Below, in pieces: positions 47,952 to 56,887 of a stretch of DNA of 64,000 bases (its first letter is position 1; every line of letters begins with the position of its first letter). The notes below the pieces were generated by a model. That model was given only the letters and a program-made list of their open reading frames with translations. It searched no databases and was not told the DNA's origin. The position numbers were made by a program, and so were the translations under genes. Origin of the DNA: Janthinobacterium sp. ROICE36 (GTDB lineage: Bacteria; Pseudomonadota; Gammaproteobacteria; Burkholderiales; Burkholderiaceae_D); contig NZ_PEBS01000025.1 of NCBI RefSeq assembly GCF_002869965.1, positions 1-64,000 of the forward strand, given 5' to 3'.

Positions 47952-49516
47952 TCGCCCTGCGGCACGCTGTAATGACTGCGCCACAGGGCCAGATAGCGCG
48001 CCTGCTCCACATCCCAGCGTACATCATCCCAGCCCAGTTCACGCTGGCAGATGGCGCGCAGGCGCGGCATGATAGCCAGCGCGCCGCCGGCCAGCTGCAA
48101 ACCGAGGCGCGTGCGCCGCAGCAGCAGGTCATCCAGGTGCTGCACGTCCTCGATGCGCGCGCCCCAGCGCAGCTGCGCCCATAAAGTCTGCGTGCCGGGA
48201 ATCTGTTCCAGTTCGCCGTCCTGCGCCGCATCGCACAGCGCCTGCGCGGCCGCGCCATGGCGGCCCAGCAGGCGTGCACGCTGCTCGCCATCGAGCAGCA
48301 AGGCCTTGCCCGACAACGGTGGCGTGGCGTCAAAAATGGGCAAGGGGCGCAGATCCGCCTGCCAGCCCGGCAGCAGCGGCGCGGCCTGGCGCAACGCGTC
48401 GAGGGCGATCGCGCGAAACGTCGTCAGCTTGCCGCCCGCCACCGTCAGCAAGCCATTTTCCAGCCATAGCGCATGTTCGCGCGCTTCCTTCGACGGGTCA
48501 AGCTGGCCGCTGTCGATAACCGGGCGCACGCCGGCAAACGTGGCCAGCACGTCGCCCTCGCCCAGCGCCAGCTGCGGAAACTGCCAGCGTAGCGCCACCA
48601 GCAGGTAATCGAGTTCGCCGCGCGTGATGGCCGGCTCCAGGTCCAGGCTGGCACCGTGGTCGACATCGGTGGTGCCCACCAGGGTCACGCCTTCCCAGGG
48701 ATAGGCGAAGACGGGGCGGCCATCGTGCGGGTGCATCAGGCTGACGGCTTGCGCCAGCGGCAGGCGCCAGGCAGGCAGCAGCAGATGGCTGCCGCGCAAG
48801 GGCCGCAGCTTCGGCTTTTCTCCCACCTGGCCGCGCAAGCCGTCGGCCCAGGCACCCGTGGCGCTGATCACCAGGCGCGCGCGCACGGCAGGCGCCGTGC
48901 CGTCGAGCGCATCCTTGAGCATGGCGCCCACGACCTTGCCATCTTCACGCCGCAGCGATGCCACGCCCAGGTAATTGACGGCCACGCCGCCATGGCGGCG
49001 CGCCTCCTGCAGCACGCGCAGCACCAGGCGCGCATCGTCCGTCTTGGCATCCTGGTACAGCATGCCGCCGCGCAGCCCTTCGCGCTGGACGTGCGGCGCC
49101 AGCATGGCAAAATCGTCTGCGGCGACATAGCGACGCGCGCGCCGGCCCGCCATCACGTCATAGATGGCCAGCCCCAGCATGAACTGGCGCCGCCCCGGTT
49201 TCCTGCCGACGTAGTCGCCAAAGGCAAAGCCCTGCGGCTCGACCAGCCCGGCCGCATCCGTCAGCAAGGCTTGCCGCTCATGCACCGACTCGCGCGTCAG
49301 CGCGAACTGTCCCTGCTTGAGGTAGCGCAAGCCGCCATGCACCAGCTTCGATGAACGGCTCGACGTGCCCCAGGCGAAATCACGCTGCTCCACCAGCAGC
49401 GCCTTCAAGCCGCGCCGCGATGCCTCCAGCAGAATGCCGGCTCCCGTAATGCCGCCGCCGACGATCAGCACATCCCAGTCGCGCGCCAGCACGCCAGGCA
49501 AATCCTCCCTGCTCAC
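47948..49516 (-). CDS. GlpD-like FAD-dependent glycerol-3-phosphate dehydrogenase/oxidase
   Basis: A 522-residue flavoprotein of the GlpD family. The FAD dinucleotide motif is DVLIVGGGITGAGI near residue 15. GTSSRSSKLVHGGLRYL near 50 is the family signature, VGTTDVDHG lies near 305, and TFAGVRPVID is in the middle. The C-terminal helical domain (DUF/GlpD_C type) is present. The GTG start overlaps the stop codon of the upstream flavoprotein gene (GTGA), and its own stop codon overlaps the next start the same way. It probably oxidises a phosphorylated polyol and passes electrons to quinone. Its presence in this operon, not with glpK/glpF, suggests a substrate other than glycerol-3-phosphate. 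Confidence 0.87.
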   Translation of the reverse strand: MSREDLPGVLARDWDVLIVGGGITGAGILLEASRRGLKALLVEQRDFAWGTSSRSSKLVHGGLRYLKQGQFALTRESVHERQALLTDAAGLVEPQGFAFGDYVGRKPGRRQFMLGLAIYDVMAGRRARRYVAADDFAMLAPHVQREGLRGGMLYQDAKTDDARLVLRVLQEARRHGGVAVNYLGVASLRREDGKVVGAMLKDALDGTAPAVRARLVISATGAWADGLRGQVGEKPKLRPLRGSHLLLPAWRLPLAQAVSLMHPHDGRPVFAYPWEGVTLVGTTDVDHGASLDLEPAITRGELDYLLVALRWQFPQLALGEGDVLATFAGVRPVIDSGQLDPSKEAREHALWLENGLLTVAGGKLTTFRAIALDALRQAAPLLPGWQADLRPLPIFDATPPLSGKALLLDGEQRARLLGRHGAAAQALCDAAQDGELEQIPGTQTLWAQLRWGARIEDVQHLDDLLLRRTRLGLQLAGGALAIMPRLRAICQRELGWDDVRWDVEQARYLALWRSHYSVPQGE

Positions 49517-51123
49517 AATCCGCCCCCCGCCTCGGGCAGCAGTTTTCCGGGGTTCATCATACCCTGCGGGTCGAACTGGCGCAGCAGCGCACGCATGGCC
49601 GCAATACCCAGCTCGCCCTTTTCGGCGGCCAGCCACGGCGCGTGATCCGTGCCCACGCCATGCTGGTGGCTGATGGTGCCGCCGTTGGCGACGATGGCGG
49701 CGCAGGCCACGTCCTTCAGGCTGCGCCAGCGCGCCATGTTTTCTTCATACGTAGGTGCCAGCCGGTACACATACGTGGTGTAGACGCTGGCGCCCTGCGC
49801 ATACACATGCGACAGATGCGTATAGGCGTGCACCTGCTCGCCATGCGCGGCCAGCGCACCGGCCCCCGCCTGCTCCAGCGCCGCCATCATGAGCGTGACG
49901 CGCGGCCAGTCGACGGCCGTTTCCACCGTGTCGATGACATAGCCATGTTCCCAGGCGCCATTGCGCAGATAGACGTTGCGAAAGCGCCCCTGTTTCCACT
50001 TGTCGCCCATGTGCCGCCCCACGTGCACGCCCTTGTGCCGCCGCGCCAGCGCCAGGGCGGCGCGCAGGGCCGCGCGCGCCGGTTTCGCGTCTCCGCTGAC
50101 GCCCACCATCAGCATGCATTTTCCTTCTGCGCAGCCGCGCAGGGACAGGTAGCGCTCCAGCAATCCCACCAGTTTCTTGTGGCCGGCCAGGGTCAGCATG
50201 GTTTGCGTTTCCAGCGCGTTCGACAGGCGCAGCATGCACAGGGGCAGGCGTGACTGGGCCAGCGCCCGCACGGCAGCCTGCGCCTGGCCCCAGTCGGCAA
50301 AAAACACGGCGTGGAATGCTTCATGGGGCGGCAGCGGCGAGATGCGCACGGTGGCCTGCGTCAGGATGCCCAGCCGCCCTTCCGAACCGAGCACCATTTC
50401 GCGCAAGTCGATGCCGGCCGCCGAGGCGGGAAACGTGGGAATCGTCAAGGTGCCGGACGGCGTTTCCACTTCGCCGCCCGCAAACAACTGCTCGATGCGG
50501 CCATAGCGCAGCGATTGCTGGCCCGACGAGCGCGTGGCGATCCAGCCGCCGAGGGTGGAATATTCGAACGACTGCGGATAGTGGCCCAGGGTATAGCCGT
50601 GCGCGCGCAGTTGCGCTTCCAGGTCGGGACCGTAGACGCCCGCGCCGAACGTGGCCAGTTGCGCCTCGCGGTCCAGATGGCCCAGCGCGGATAAACGCCG
50701 GAGGCTCAGCGACAGCACAGGGCGCGACCCCGCCGCCACCGTCAGGTGCCCGGCCACGCTGGTGCCGCCACCGTGGGGTATCACGGCCACGCACGCCTGG
50801 CGCGCATATTCGATCAGCTGGCGTACCTGCAGCGCGCTGTCGGGAAAGGCCACGCCATCGGGTACGGCACCGATGCGGCCATGGCGCAGCTTGAACCAGT
50901 CAGGCAGGCTTTGACCGAGCGCATGGCGCACGCGCGTGGCAGGCAGGGTATCGATCAGAGGATGCGGCGCCAGGCGCGAAGCGGGCACTTGCGCGCAGGC
51001 CTCGTCAAATGTGGCATCGAGCATGCCGCTGCCCGGCCCCAGGCGCGCGCCCAAAAAAGCCTGCGCCTCCGCGCTCAGCGCATACGTGACGCTCTCGTCA
51101 CCCCAGCCATTCCAGCGTTGCAT
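49513..51123 (-). CDS. FAD-binding oxidase, alkyl-DHAP-synthase-like
   Basis: A 536-residue flavoprotein of the VAO/PCMH type. FAD-binding segments are IPHGGGTSVAGHL near 135 and TLGHYPQSFEYSTLGGWIATRSSG near 195, then MVLGSEGRLGILTQATVRI near 265. The second segment and the C-terminal TISHQHGVGTDHAPWL closely resemble eukaryotic alkyldihydroxyacetonephosphate synthase, the ether-bond-forming enzyme of ether lipids. E. coli YgcU belongs to the same group. The ATG at 51123, with GGGGG six bases upstream, is used. It is the first gene of the operon and is divergent from an AraC-type regulator. True synthase activity versus a dehydrogenase role cannot be decided here. Confidence 0.85.
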   Translation of the reverse strand: MQRWNGWGDESVTYALSAEAQAFLGARLGPGSGMLDATFDEACAQVPASRLAPHPLIDTLPATRVRHALGQSLPDWFKLRHGRIGAVPDGVAFPDSALQVRQLIEYARQACVAVIPHGGGTSVAGHLTVAAGSRPVLSLSLRRLSALGHLDREAQLATFGAGVYGPDLEAQLRAHGYTLGHYPQSFEYSTLGGWIATRSSGQQSLRYGRIEQLFAGGEVETPSGTLTIPTFPASAAGIDLREMVLGSEGRLGILTQATVRISPLPPHEAFHAVFFADWGQAQAAVRALAQSRLPLCMLRLSNALETQTMLTLAGHKKLVGLLERYLSLRGCAEGKCMLMVGVSGDAKPARAALRAALALARRHKGVHVGRHMGDKWKQGRFRNVYLRNGAWEHGYVIDTVETAVDWPRVTLMMAALEQAGAGALAAHGEQVHAYTHLSHVYAQGASVYTTYVYRLAPTYEENMARWRSLKDVACAAIVANGGTISHQHGVGTDHAPWLAAEKGELGIAAMRALLRQFDPQGMMNPGKLLPEAGGGL

Positions 51124-51249
51124 CGACATCCCCCGTGTTTGGCCAGTTGCGCGCCACGGCGGCTTGCTATACTGTCCTTGCCTAATCAACAGCATATGCC
51201 GCCACAGGCCAAGGGTATTGGTTTTTCATGACAATTGCATTGTTCCATC

Positions 51250-52326
51250 ATGCCAGGCACTGATAGCCGCCACGCGGAAGGCAGGGTCGCGGGCGCCTAT
51301 CTGCAGCCGCTGCTGGAAGCGGCCGGCGCGCACGGCATCGCTGCCGCCACCCTGGCGCGCGCGGCCGGCGTGGCGCCGCACAGCCTGGAAGCGTCCGCGG
51401 CCAGCCTGGCCGCGCGCGACTACGTGCGCCTGCTCGATGCGGCAGCAAAGCTGGCGGGCGACGCGCATTTCGGCCTGCATGTGGGCCAGCGCGTACGCAT
51501 GGGTACCTACAGCGCGTATGGCTTGATTTTGCTCAGTTGCAAGAATGTGGGCCAGGCACTGGAACAGACGGCCCGCTATGAACGGCTGGCGCACGACCTG
51601 GGCCGCTCGACATTGCAGCGCGATGGCGCCGTCGCGCATTACCGCTGGGCCAGCCACTACCCGGGCGCCAGCCGGCACCTGGTCGACAGCGTCTTTGCCG
51701 GCATCCGCGTCTGCGGCGACTGGCTGGCGGGCCTGCCGCTGCCGCCGGCCCGGCTGGAATTCACCCACGATGGCGGCGGCGACTTGCTGCGCCAGGCGGC
51801 GCACCGCGACGAATACGTGCGCGTGCTGGGCAGCCTGCCCGCCTTCAACGCCCCCGCCAATACCGCCACCTTCGATGCGCAATTGCTGGGCTGGCCCGTG
51901 CCGAACGCCGACGTCAGCCTGTATCGCGTGCTGTGCCAGCATGCGGAACAGTTGCTGGCGCAGCGCAAGGCCGCAGCAGAGAGCGGCGGCGGCATCGAGG
52001 CACAGGTGCATGCCGCCATTGTGGCGGGCTTGCGCCAGGGTTCGGCCCGACTGGCCACCGTTGCCGCCACCCTGGCCGTCACGCCGCGCACCCTGCAGCG
52101 CAAACTGGCCGATGCGGGCACCAGTTTCCAGGCACTGCTGGACCAGGCCCGCTATGGCCTGGCGCGCGATTATTTGCGCGAGCCGGACTTGTCCCTGGTC
52201 GACATCGCCTTTCTGCTCGGCTACCAGGAACAAAGTGCGTTCAACCACGCGTTCCGCGTCTGGGCAGGCACCAATCCCGGCGCCTGGCGCCTGCAAGAGT
52301 TGCAGGCGAGGCAAGCCTGTTTGTAG
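51250..52326 (+). CDS. AraC-family transcriptional regulator
   Basis: A 358-residue regulator. The N-terminal domain of about 190 residues is of the arabinose-binding-like type found in OruR/ArgR-related regulators (YLQPLLEAAGAHGI, then LGLHVG-type FGLHVGQRV). The C-terminal double helix-turn-helix has TVAATLAVTPRTLQRKLADAGTSF and SLVDIAFLLGYQEQSAFNHAFRVWAGTNP. The ATG at 51250 is chosen over a TTG five codons earlier. It is divergent from the flavoprotein operon across about 125 bases, and so is the probable regulator of that operon and perhaps of the two genes after it. Confidence 0.9.
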   Translation: MPGTDSRHAEGRVAGAYLQPLLEAAGAHGIAAATLARAAGVAPHSLEASAASLAARDYVRLLDAAAKLAGDAHFGLHVGQRVRMGTYSAYGLILLSCKNVGQALEQTARYERLAHDLGRSTLQRDGAVAHYRWASHYPGASRHLVDSVFAGIRVCGDWLAGLPLPPARLEFTHDGGGDLLRQAAHRDEYVRVLGSLPAFNAPANTATFDAQLLGWPVPNADVSLYRVLCQHAEQLLAQRKAAAESGGGIEAQVHAAIVAGLRQGSARLATVAATLAVTPRTLQRKLADAGTSFQALLDQARYGLARDYLREPDLSLVDIAFLLGYQEQSAFNHAFRVWAGTNPGAWRLQELQARQACL

Positions 52327-52418
52327 GCGTGCGCGGGCCATGCCCGGCGCGTTTTCTGGCTATACTGGCATAGTCTGACTTCCCACGATCACTCCAACCC
52401 GCAATGCAAAGGATTAAT

Positions 52419-53201
52419 ATGCAACTCAAAGACAAAGTCGCACTGATTACCGGCGCCGCCAGTGGTATCGGCAAGGAAATGGCCATTGAATACGCGAAAC
52501 AGGGTGCCAAGGTGGTCATCGCCGACCTGGCACTGGAAGCGGCCAACAAGACGGCCGAGGAAATCAAGCAATCGGGCGGCCAGGCATTTGCCGTCGCCAT
52601 GGATGTCTCCAGCGAAGCGCAGGTGGACAAGGGCGTGGCCGATGCCGTGGCCCACTTCGGCGGTATCGATATCCTGATCAGCAACGCGGGCATCCAGATC
52701 ATCAGCCCTGTCGTCGACTACCCGTTCGATCAATGGAAAAAGATGCTGGCCATCCACCTGGACGGCGCCTTCCTCACCACGCGCGCCTGCATGCGCGAAA
52801 TGATCAAGGCGGGCCGCGGCGGCGCCATCATCTACATGGGTTCTGTGCACTCGCACGAAGGCTCGCCGTTCAAGAGCGCCTACGTTGCCGCCAAGCATGG
52901 CTTGCTGGGCCTGGCCAAGGTAGTGGCCAAGGAAGGCGCGAAAGACCACATCCGCGCCAACGTCATCTGCCCCGGCTTCGTGCGCACGCCGCTGGTCGAC
53001 AAGCAAATCCCCGAGCAGGCGGCCCAGTTGAAGATCACGGAAGAGGAAGTGATCAAGAATGTGATGCTGAAGGAAACCATCGACGGCGAATTCACCACCA
53101 CCCAGGACGTGGCGCAAACGGCTATCTTCCTGGCAGCGTTCCCGTCGACGGCACTGAGCGGCCAGTCTATCGTTGTCAGCCACGGCTGGCATATGCAATA
53201 A
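52419..53201 (+). CDS. Short-chain dehydrogenase, 3-hydroxybutyrate-dehydrogenase-like
   Basis: A 260-residue NAD(P)-dependent dehydrogenase. The cofactor motif is [13 protein letters not shown] near residue 10, followed by D37 of VVIADLA (favouring NAD), NAG in ISNAGIQ near 89, catalytic Ser in MGSVHSHEG near 143, and YVAAKHG near 156. The C-terminal half ([17 protein letters not shown]) is the pattern of 3-hydroxybutyrate dehydrogenases. The context instead suggests it may act on the product of the polyol pathway next door, like E. coli YgcW. AAAGGA five bases upstream supports the start. Confidence 0.85.
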   Translation: MQLKDKVALITGAASGIGKEMAIEYAKQGAKVVIADLALEAANKTAEEIKQSGGQAFAVAMDVSSEAQVDKGVADAVAHFGGIDILISNAGIQIISPVVDYPFDQWKKMLAIHLDGAFLTTRACMREMIKAGRGGAIIYMGSVHSHEGSPFKSAYVAAKHGLLGLAKVVAKEGAKDHIRANVICPGFVRTPLVDKQIPEQAAQLKITEEEVIKNVMLKETIDGEFTTTQDVAQTAIFLAAFPSTALSGQSIVVSHGWHMQ

Positions 53202-53265
53202 ATAGCTAACGTATCCGGCAGGCGGCGCCGTCCGCCTGCATCACCGCAAGCGAAAGACTTCCCAA

Positions 53266-54114
53266 TTGCAAGACAACACTTACCGTCACCCGCGCGCGGG
53301 CTGGCCGGGGCGCCTGTTTGCCGCGCTCGCCAATTCCACGCGTTTCGCCAACGCGCGCCAGACTATCCTGTCCCGCCTGCCCTTCCTGACCCTGCATAGC
53401 GACGTGCGCGACGTCGTCTATGTGAGCTGGCTGGTCGACGCCGCTGCCGCGCAGCAATTGCTGCCTGCGGGCGTGACCCTGTGGCAGCGCGATGGCAAGA
53501 CGCCGTTTACCGTGCTGACCTACCGTCACGGACATTTCGGCCCTGCCCTGGCCGGCCCCTTGCGCCGGCTGCTGCCATCTCCCCTGCAAAGCAACTGGCG
53601 TTTGTATCTGGACCACACGCCACCGGGTGCACCCGCCGTTCCCTGCGTGTATTTTCTGAAAAACATCATGGATAGCCTGCCCCATGCGCTGGGCACGCGA
53701 CTGTTCAGCGACATATTGCCGACGCACCTGGCCGCCGGCATGACGCTGGAGGTCAGCGCCACGCAAGCCCACTGCAGCATTGCCAGCGGCACCGGCAGCG
53801 CCCCGGCACTGGACGTGCGGGCCGACATCGTTGGCGGCAAGACGCTCGACGGGGATTGGCACCAGCTGTTCAGCAACTGGCACGATGCCGTCGCCTTCCT
53901 GGCTTGCCAGGATGCAGCCATCGCGCACGTGCCGCGCAACGACAAGCTGGTTTTCGGTGAAATCGACTTGCCCGTTGATCTGCATCAAGTACAAGCGCTA
54001 AGGGCCTTGCGCGCCGACTGCGGCTTGCTGGGGCAGTTGCCGCCCGTGTCCAAGCCGTTCGCCTTCCTCGTGCCCAAGGTGCCCTTCAAGGCGCTGTCAG
54101 AGCGCCTGCTGTAG
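53266..54114 (+). CDS. DUF2071-like protein
   Basis: A 282-residue protein starting at TTG (no in-frame ATG fits). The core (VVYVSWLVDAAAAQQLLPAGV, TPFTVLTYRHGHFGP, then PCVYFLKNIMDSLPHALGTRLF) resembles DUF2071/YqjF proteins, which have an acetoacetate-decarboxylase-like beta-barrel. No catalytic lysine can be assigned. It follows the dehydrogenase gene by 64 bases on the same strand. The family link is from memory and moderate. Confidence 0.6.
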   Translation: MQDNTYRHPRAGWPGRLFAALANSTRFANARQTILSRLPFLTLHSDVRDVVYVSWLVDAAAAQQLLPAGVTLWQRDGKTPFTVLTYRHGHFGPALAGPLRRLLPSPLQSNWRLYLDHTPPGAPAVPCVYFLKNIMDSLPHALGTRLFSDILPTHLAAGMTLEVSATQAHCSIASGTGSAPALDVRADIVGGKTLDGDWHQLFSNWHDAVAFLACQDAAIAHVPRNDKLVFGEIDLPVDLHQVQALRALRADCGLLGQLPPVSKPFAFLVPKVPFKALSERLL

Positions 54115-54378
54115 CGCGCCGGGGCGTGGCGGCGCCTGCCGGGCCGCCCCGCCGCCGTTCCCGCTTGAACATCGCCATCGCTTGCTACAGCTGCAGGTTC
54201 TGGTCTTGCAGCGATGATGGCGTGCACGCCCTGCTCGGCGTCCAGCATCTCGGCGCCGTCTGCTGGCACGTGGCTTTGGTGCGCACGGACATGTCGCTGA
54301 TGCGACACGGCACTGACGCTCGTATTTTTTAGTGTTTTATCACTAACAACATGCACTTTATTCCAGCCGTGGCTGCTT

Positions 54379-55608
54379 CTATGCCACGCCAGCATCGCCG
54401 GCCCAGTAACGGTCGACGTCCAGCAAGCCCCACTGGGCGGCACTTTCCGTGGAAACAATGCGCTCCTGGTAACCCGGCGCGGCCAGGTCGATGACGCTGG
54501 GCAAGATGCAAGTGCCGGCGCGGATGGAAAAAAATACGCGCACCGTGGGCGAGGTCAGCGTGTTGCCTGCCGCCTGCCCCACCACCACCGCCAGGCGCTC
54601 CGATTGCAGCCGCACCAGGGTGCCCAGCGGATAAATGCCCAGGCATTTGACGAAGGCGGCAAACAGTGTCGCGTCCAGGTGCCCGCCGCGCCAGGCCGCC
54701 ATGCGGCGCAGCGACTCGGCCGGGCACCAGCCCTGCTTGTACGGCCGGTTCGAGGTGATCGCGTCGTACACATCGCAGATGGCGCCCATGCGCGCATACA
54801 GGCTGATTTCCTCGCCACGCAAGCCCATGGGATTGCCGCTGCCATCGAGTTTTTCATGGTGGTGCAGGCACACGTCCAGCGCCACCGGATCGATCTCGCC
54901 CACCTCGAGCAGCATGCGGTGGCCGGCGGCCGGATGGGTACGTACGAAGGAAAATTCCGCGTCGCTCAGGCTGCCAGGCTTGTTCAGGATGCTGGCCGGC
55001 ACGGCCATCTTGCCGATATCGTGCAGCAAGCCCGCCAGGCCGGCCGAGCGCACCTGCTCCGGCGCCAGCTCCAGCTCCCTGGCCAGCGCCGTCATCAGCG
55101 CACACACGGCCACCGAGTGCATATACGTGTAATTATCCGCGGTTTTCAGGCGTGCCAGGCCCAGCAGCACGCCGCCGCCGCGCAGCACCGAGGCGGCGAT
55201 GTCGTCGACCAGCCCGTAGGCCTGCCCTACGGACAAGGCCTTGCCCATGCGCGCTTCGTCGAACATCGTCTGCACGGCCTGCCGCGTGCGTTCAAGCAGG
55301 CGCCGGGCATGCGCCATTTCCTCCTCGCGCGACAGGGTAGGCGCCGCCGTCGAAACGGGGACGGAGACGGCCTGCGTTTCGGCGGCAGGAACGGGCGACG
55401 CGGCAACGGCAACAGGTTCAGGCGGCGCCAGCCCGCGCGCCGTATCGATCCACACTTCATTCAGCCGGGCCGCCCGGATACGCTCCAGGTCAGCCGGCGA
55501 TTCGAGCAAGAAGGAACGCTTCCAGAACGGATTCTCTAGCCAGGAGCGGCCGAGGCGCTCGACATACATTCCCAACATGAGTTCGCTACACCTTATTTTT
55601 TTCAGCAC
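54379..55608 (-). CDS. HD-GYP domain protein with N-terminal DUF3391, probable c-di-GMP phosphodiesterase
   Basis: A 409-residue protein. The N-terminal DUF3391-type segment (KKIRCSELMLGMYVERLGRSWLENPF) leads to an Ala/Pro linker and then the HD-GYP domain with GLLHDIGKMAVPASILNKPGSL, VRTHPAAGH and CLHHHEKLDGSGNP. The metal-binding His and Asp residues are present. The GYP signature is changed to GNP. DUF3391 HD-GYP proteins usually hydrolyse cyclic di-GMP; the altered signature leaves activity uncertain. The GTG at 55608, with GGAG seven bases upstream, is preferred to a GTG five codons earlier. It may act against the GGDEF protein at 44628. Confidence 0.85.
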   Translation of the reverse strand: MLKKIRCSELMLGMYVERLGRSWLENPFWKRSFLLESPADLERIRAARLNEVWIDTARGLAPPEPVAVAASPVPAAETQAVSVPVSTAAPTLSREEEMAHARRLLERTRQAVQTMFDEARMGKALSVGQAYGLVDDIAASVLRGGGVLLGLARLKTADNYTYMHSVAVCALMTALARELELAPEQVRSAGLAGLLHDIGKMAVPASILNKPGSLSDAEFSFVRTHPAAGHRMLLEVGEIDPVALDVCLHHHEKLDGSGNPMGLRGEEISLYARMGAICDVYDAITSNRPYKQGWCPAESLRRMAAWRGGHLDATLFAAFVKCLGIYPLGTLVRLQSERLAVVVGQAAGNTLTSPTVRVFFSIRAGTCILPSVIDLAAPGYQERIVSTESAAQWGLLDVDRYWAGDAGVA

Positions 55609-55990
55609 GGTGGTTCTCCACACATTCAGATCGCGGCATTTACTTGCGCATTATCAATATAATACGCCAAAATAATTATGATTAAATCAAATAACTTAGC
55701 TTATATGGCAAAATAACAACAAATACAGCAAAAAACATAAATTGTATCGTTTTAATTGGAAATCGGTGATTAATCAATAAATATATCAATTAAGCCATTT
55801 GGTTTCGTGGAATTGTATGCATCCTGCCGAGGATGGAGGCGCATGCCTGCCGGCGGCCGCATGGGCCACCACACGGGCATGATGTGCAGGAAAGCAAGGA
55901 GCGCGTCAGCGCCAGACGTCCCGAAAAGGCGCTGGCGCTATGCAGGGAGACGTATCAGGCTGATGCGCGAGCGGCGTGGCGGCGGGCGGC
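55609..55990. other. AT-rich intergenic region
   Basis: About 380 bases without a supportable gene. The part from 55620 to 55805 is strongly AT-rich (runs such as AAATAATTATGATTAAATC) in a GC-rich genome. It probably holds the promoter of the HD-GYP gene. The remaining 180 bases are GC-rich and I see nothing in them. Confidence 0.5.
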
Positions 55991-56581
55991 CTAGCGCGGC
56001 ACGTAGCGCCAGCCGGCGCTTTCCAGCATGAAGGTCAGTTCCGTCTTGATGCCTTCCGGACGGCTCGGCACGCTCAATTCCGTGTCGCACACCAGGTAAC
56101 CGGTCTTGCGCTTGACGTCGCACTCGTTGACGGCCTTGACCTGCATGGTGCTCTGCGCTTCCTGCATCTGCACATCCTTGGCTGCTTCCGGATTGCGCGC
56201 CACTTCTTCCTTGGCCCAGGCGCGTATCATCGCTTGCGCCTCGGCCGGCGACGGTCCCGCGAACTTGGCGTGCTTGCGCTCGACGCCGACCCAGGTATCG
56301 CCCTCTTTACGCAGAGGCAACACATTGAAACCGTCGCGCATGCCGGCGCTCATGCCCACCAGGCACACCACCTCGCCTGGCACTTCCTGCGACTGTTGGC
56401 AACCCTGCAAGCTGCTCACCTTGACGCTGATCGGCATGGTCGATTGCGTCTTGGCTTGGGTCTTGGCCACGCCCGCCTGCACGGCGGCGTGAATTTGTTC
56501 GAGTGTCGGCATGGCGGCCGCCTGGGCCGGCAAGGCGGCGGACATGGAGGCAAAGGTCAGGGCAAGAATCGTCAGGCGCAT
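55991..56581 (-). CDS. Secreted protein of unknown function
   Basis: A 196-residue protein with a signal peptide (LALTFASMSAALPAQAAA). The mature part has four Cys (GCQQSQ, VVCLVG, NECDVK, LVCDTE), probably two disulfides, and ends GWRYVPR. It matches no family I recognise. It is divergent from the S9 peptidase gene across about 300 bases in which I see no further gene. Confidence 0.65.
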   Translation of the reverse strand: MRLTILALTFASMSAALPAQAAAMPTLEQIHAAVQAGVAKTQAKTQSTMPISVKVSSLQGCQQSQEVPGEVVCLVGMSAGMRDGFNVLPLRKEGDTWVGVERKHAKFAGPSPAEAQAMIRAWAKEEVARNPEAAKDVQMQEAQSTMQVKAVNECDVKRKTGYLVCDTELSVPSRPEGIKTELTFMLESAGWRYVPR

Positions 56582-56887
56582 GGGTATCCAGAGTAGTCGT
56601 CAAAGGTCGGCAGTCTAGCATTGTGCATAAAAACAGCTGTTTCTATAGAGATATTTTCCCGGCGTCCGGCGCGAAGTGGCCATCCACACGACGAACGGCA
56701 GCCTGGCGCACCTGGAGCCGCTTGCGCGGCCACGTGGCGCTCGACCAACTGGCACTGGCTGCCGACTAACCGGCGGTCAACTCCCGCAGCAGGCGCCTCT
56801 TTATTGCTATGATGTCGGGCTGCCGGCGGTACAGCCGGCCACGTCAATACCATATCGATAACGTCGTCATAAAAATCGGGAGTTTGA

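Noticed and set aside
52419..53201. Confident naming as 3-hydroxybutyrate dehydrogenase in a polyhydroxybutyrate pathway
   Set aside because: No other polyhydroxybutyrate genes are nearby. The setting beside the flavoprotein-kinase operon makes another alcohol substrate equally likely.
54329..54346. Hairpin TTAGTG/CACTAA as a terminator between the DUF2071-like and HD-GYP genes
   Set aside because: The stem is short and AT-rich, and no T run follows it on either strand.
55807..56031. 74-codon frame in the gap before the secreted protein gene
   Set aside because: Arg/Gly-rich with no family and no ribosome binding site; it overlaps the end of the gene at 55991.
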